Origin: Lacihabitans sp. CS3-21
GTDB taxonomy: Bacteria > Bacteroidota > Bacteroidia > Cytophagales > Spirosomataceae
Reading direction: 5' to 3'
Assembly: GCF_024343675.1 (NCBI RefSeq)
Contig: NZ_RJUD01000020.1
Location: forward strand, 1-64,000
DNA: 64,000 nucleotides
Part shown: one piece after another, positions 62,692-64,000 of the stretch
Layout of the letters: every line of letters starts with the position of its first letter
How positions within the stretch are numbered: position 1 is the stretch's first letter
Program-made: the position numbers and the translations under genes
Notes under the pieces: generated by a model
Told to the model about the DNA's origin: nothing
The model's database searches: none
Seen by the model: the letters and a program-made list of their open reading frames with translations, nothing else

Positions 62692-64000
62692 TTTACCGTT
62701 AATCTGTTTTCTATCAATCTGTTTTGATACTGTTGGAGAAATCCCTTGGCTTGAAATTGCATTTCCTCCAATTTCTTAGGCTCTCTTTCTGATAAATCAT
62801 TTTGCAATAAAGCATCTTTTGCAAAATTAAATAATCCTTGGGGTTTTTCGCCGTCAAATAGCATAACATATTTTCCTGAGTGCCACTGGTAGTTTTCAAA
62901 GAAGTTGATGGCATAGTCGTTCCCTCCAGAATCAAATATGTTTTTTCCAAATGCCAAAAACGGTTTTTCAACTTTTAGCAAGGCCATTAAACTAGGAAAA
63001 ATATCAATCTGTTGAATGTTTTTTTCAGTTTTAGTAGGTTTCAACTGTTCTGGAAAATATATGAAAATAGGCACTTTGAACCTCCCCACGTTGTTGCTAA
63101 AAGCTGGTAGGGTAGCATGCGAACTGGTATGATCTGCAGTTATCACAAACATTGTGTTCTTAAACCACGGTTTGTTTTTTATAGATTCAAAAAACCGTTT
63201 TAAGGCATAATCTGTATAGCTTAGGGTTTCATAAATGGGATGTGGACCTTTTTTAAATTTACCATTTAGATGACTTGGTATTTTGAATGGATCATGTGAG
63301 GAAAGTGTAAAAACGGTACTAAAAAAAGGCTGTGGAAACTGGTCTAGTTTTTTACCAAAAAATTGTAAAAATGGTTCGTCCCAAATGCCCCAAATACCAT
63401 CAGAATCACTTTCGTTTGCATATTCAGTTTTACCAAAATAATGGTCTATCCCCACCAAGTTGGCAAAAGATTGAAAACCCATTGAGCCATTTGGAGCACC
63501 ATGAAAAAACGAGGTATGATAACCTTTGGTTTTTAAAATGCCTGGTAAACTGTTTGTTTGATTGGTAGAAAAAGACGAAAGCACAAAAGGCTGTTTGAAA
63601 CTAGGTAAACCGCACCAAATTGCTGGAAGAGCCTCTATGGACTTTTTCCCATTTGCAAAACTATTCTCGGAGTAGAATGACTTTTGCCTTAACGAATCCA
63701 AGAATGGCGTGAATCCTCCCGAAATATTGTCTTTGTTTACTACGCCGGAAGCTTCCTCGCTATAGCTTTCAATAATAATGACCACAACATTGTAAGGAAT
63801 GAAATTATTCGTTGAGTCAAAAAAATGAATAGGGCTAAATGCTTTTTCTAGATCAATTTCATTTCTAAAAAACACAAGTTTCTTCGTTTGATTTCCTCCC
63901 AGTGTTTTGAAAATAGTGAAAGGCGTATTGAAAACCAAAGCTGTATGATGCGGCTGCTGAACATATTCTCCAGCATGATTCAGTCCCAACGGTCGTGTTG
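62688..64000 (-). CDS. LTA synthase/sulfatase family membrane protein (partial, C-terminal part)
   Basis: The frame stays open to the right edge, so the start lies beyond the window. An internal TTG at 63989 is not the true start: the codons before it read TRPLGLNHAGEYV, a normal family segment. The visible 437 residues hold the sulfatase-fold catalytic domain: VVVIIIESYSEEASG with the acidic metal ligand, GGFTPFLDSL, SSHDPFKIPSH and TADHTSSHA with the metal-binding Asp-His. Family members transfer phosphoglycerol or phosphoethanolamine groups. The membrane helices expected at the N-terminus are not seen. It ends in the era start codon. Confidence 0.88.
   Translation of the reverse strand, partial: TRPLGLNHAGEYVQQPHHTALVFNTPFTIFKTLGGNQTKKLVFFRNEIDLEKAFSPIHFFDSTNNFIPYNVVVIIIESYSEEASGVVNKDNISGGFTPFLDSLRQKSFYSENSFANGKKSIEALPAIWCGLPSFKQPFVLSSFSTNQTNSLPGILKTKGYHTSFFHGAPNGSMGFQSFANLVGIDHYFGKTEYANESDSDGIWGIWDEPFLQFFGKKLDQFPQPFFSTVFTLSSHDPFKIPSHLNGKFKKGPHPIYETLSYTDYALKRFFESIKNKPWFKNTMFVITADHTSSHATLPAFSNNVGRFKVPIFIYFPEQLKPTKTEKNIQQIDIFPSLMALLKVEKPFLAFGKNIFDSGGNDYAINFFENYQWHSGKYVMLFDGEKPQGLFNFAKDALLQNDLSEREPKKLEEMQFQAKGFLQQYQNRLIENRLTVK

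Noticed and set aside
63987-63989. TTG as the start of the right-edge sulfatase-like protein
   Set aside because: The frame is open to the edge and the codons before the TTG continue a normal family segment, so the real start is outside the window.

Overview
The window is AT-rich, densely coded DNA from a member of the Bacteroidota, most likely of the order Cytophagales. The phylum call rests on three things: promoters of the TTTG-N19-21-TAnnTTTG type, few recognisable Shine-Dalgarno sequences, and phylum-typical genes (an N-succinylornithine-type carbamoyltransferase, DUF5606, DUF4296, a DUF58/Bat-like pair). The order is a guess. No rRNA, tRNA, phage, insertion sequence or CRISPR array was found. 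Both ends cut through genes: an RND efflux pump on the left and a sulfatase/LTA-synthase-like protein on the right.

Layout. 1-6.7 kb: a minus-strand operon that starts with a TetR repressor and runs through DUF3995, a flavodoxin-fold reductase, DUF4260 and a PaaI thioesterase into a TolC/adaptor/RND efflux pump. 6.8-8.7 kb: an exported nuclease, a hypothetical protein and a DUF4395 membrane protein. 8.8-14 kb: a second TetR gene divergent from an ABC/HlyD/TolC (type I secretion-like) operon; the ABC ATPase domain is unusually degenerate. 14-17 kb: an exported alpha-toroid protein with a DxDD-type motif, and an MlaFE-type lipid transporter. 17-24 kb: an SDR, DUF5606, thiamine diphosphokinase, class I ribonucleotide reductase NrdA, a structured repeat array and a ThiF/MoeB-rhodanese protein. 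23.5-31.7 kb: ruvX, an M16 pseudo-peptidase, a small lipoprotein, nuoKLMN without nuoA-J, and a DnaQ-like exonuclease. 32-46.4 kb: acyl-CoA dehydrogenase, an AraC regulator, nadC, exported M14 and M20 hydrolases, a dolichol-phosphate-mannose-type glycosyltransferase, a DUF58 pair and a NeuD-like acyltransferase. 46.5-54.5 kb: DJ-1/PfpI, a GxxExxY nuclease-like gene behind four 95-bp hairpin repeats, argF', a ModF-like tandem ATPase, a candidate toxin/immunity pair, a DsbD-N protein and a beta-CASP hydrolase. 54.8-64 kb: a SnoaL-like protein, a second AraC regulator, purH, an amino-acid permease, an SMP-30 protein, a mannose-6-phosphate-isomerase-type cupin, era and the partial LTA-synthase-like gene.

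Most of the window is housekeeping. The parts most worth a second look are: (i) the degenerate type I secretion-like operon with paired TetR operators and a convergent DxDD protein; (ii) the GxxExxY gene preceded by a tandem hairpin array; (iii) the secreted orphan toxin-like protein with a translationally coupled small gene; (iv) a family of intergenic structured repeats; and (v) a carbamoyltransferase with Ala at the residue that sets acetyl- versus succinyl-ornithine specificity. No wholly new system can be proven from sequence alone.
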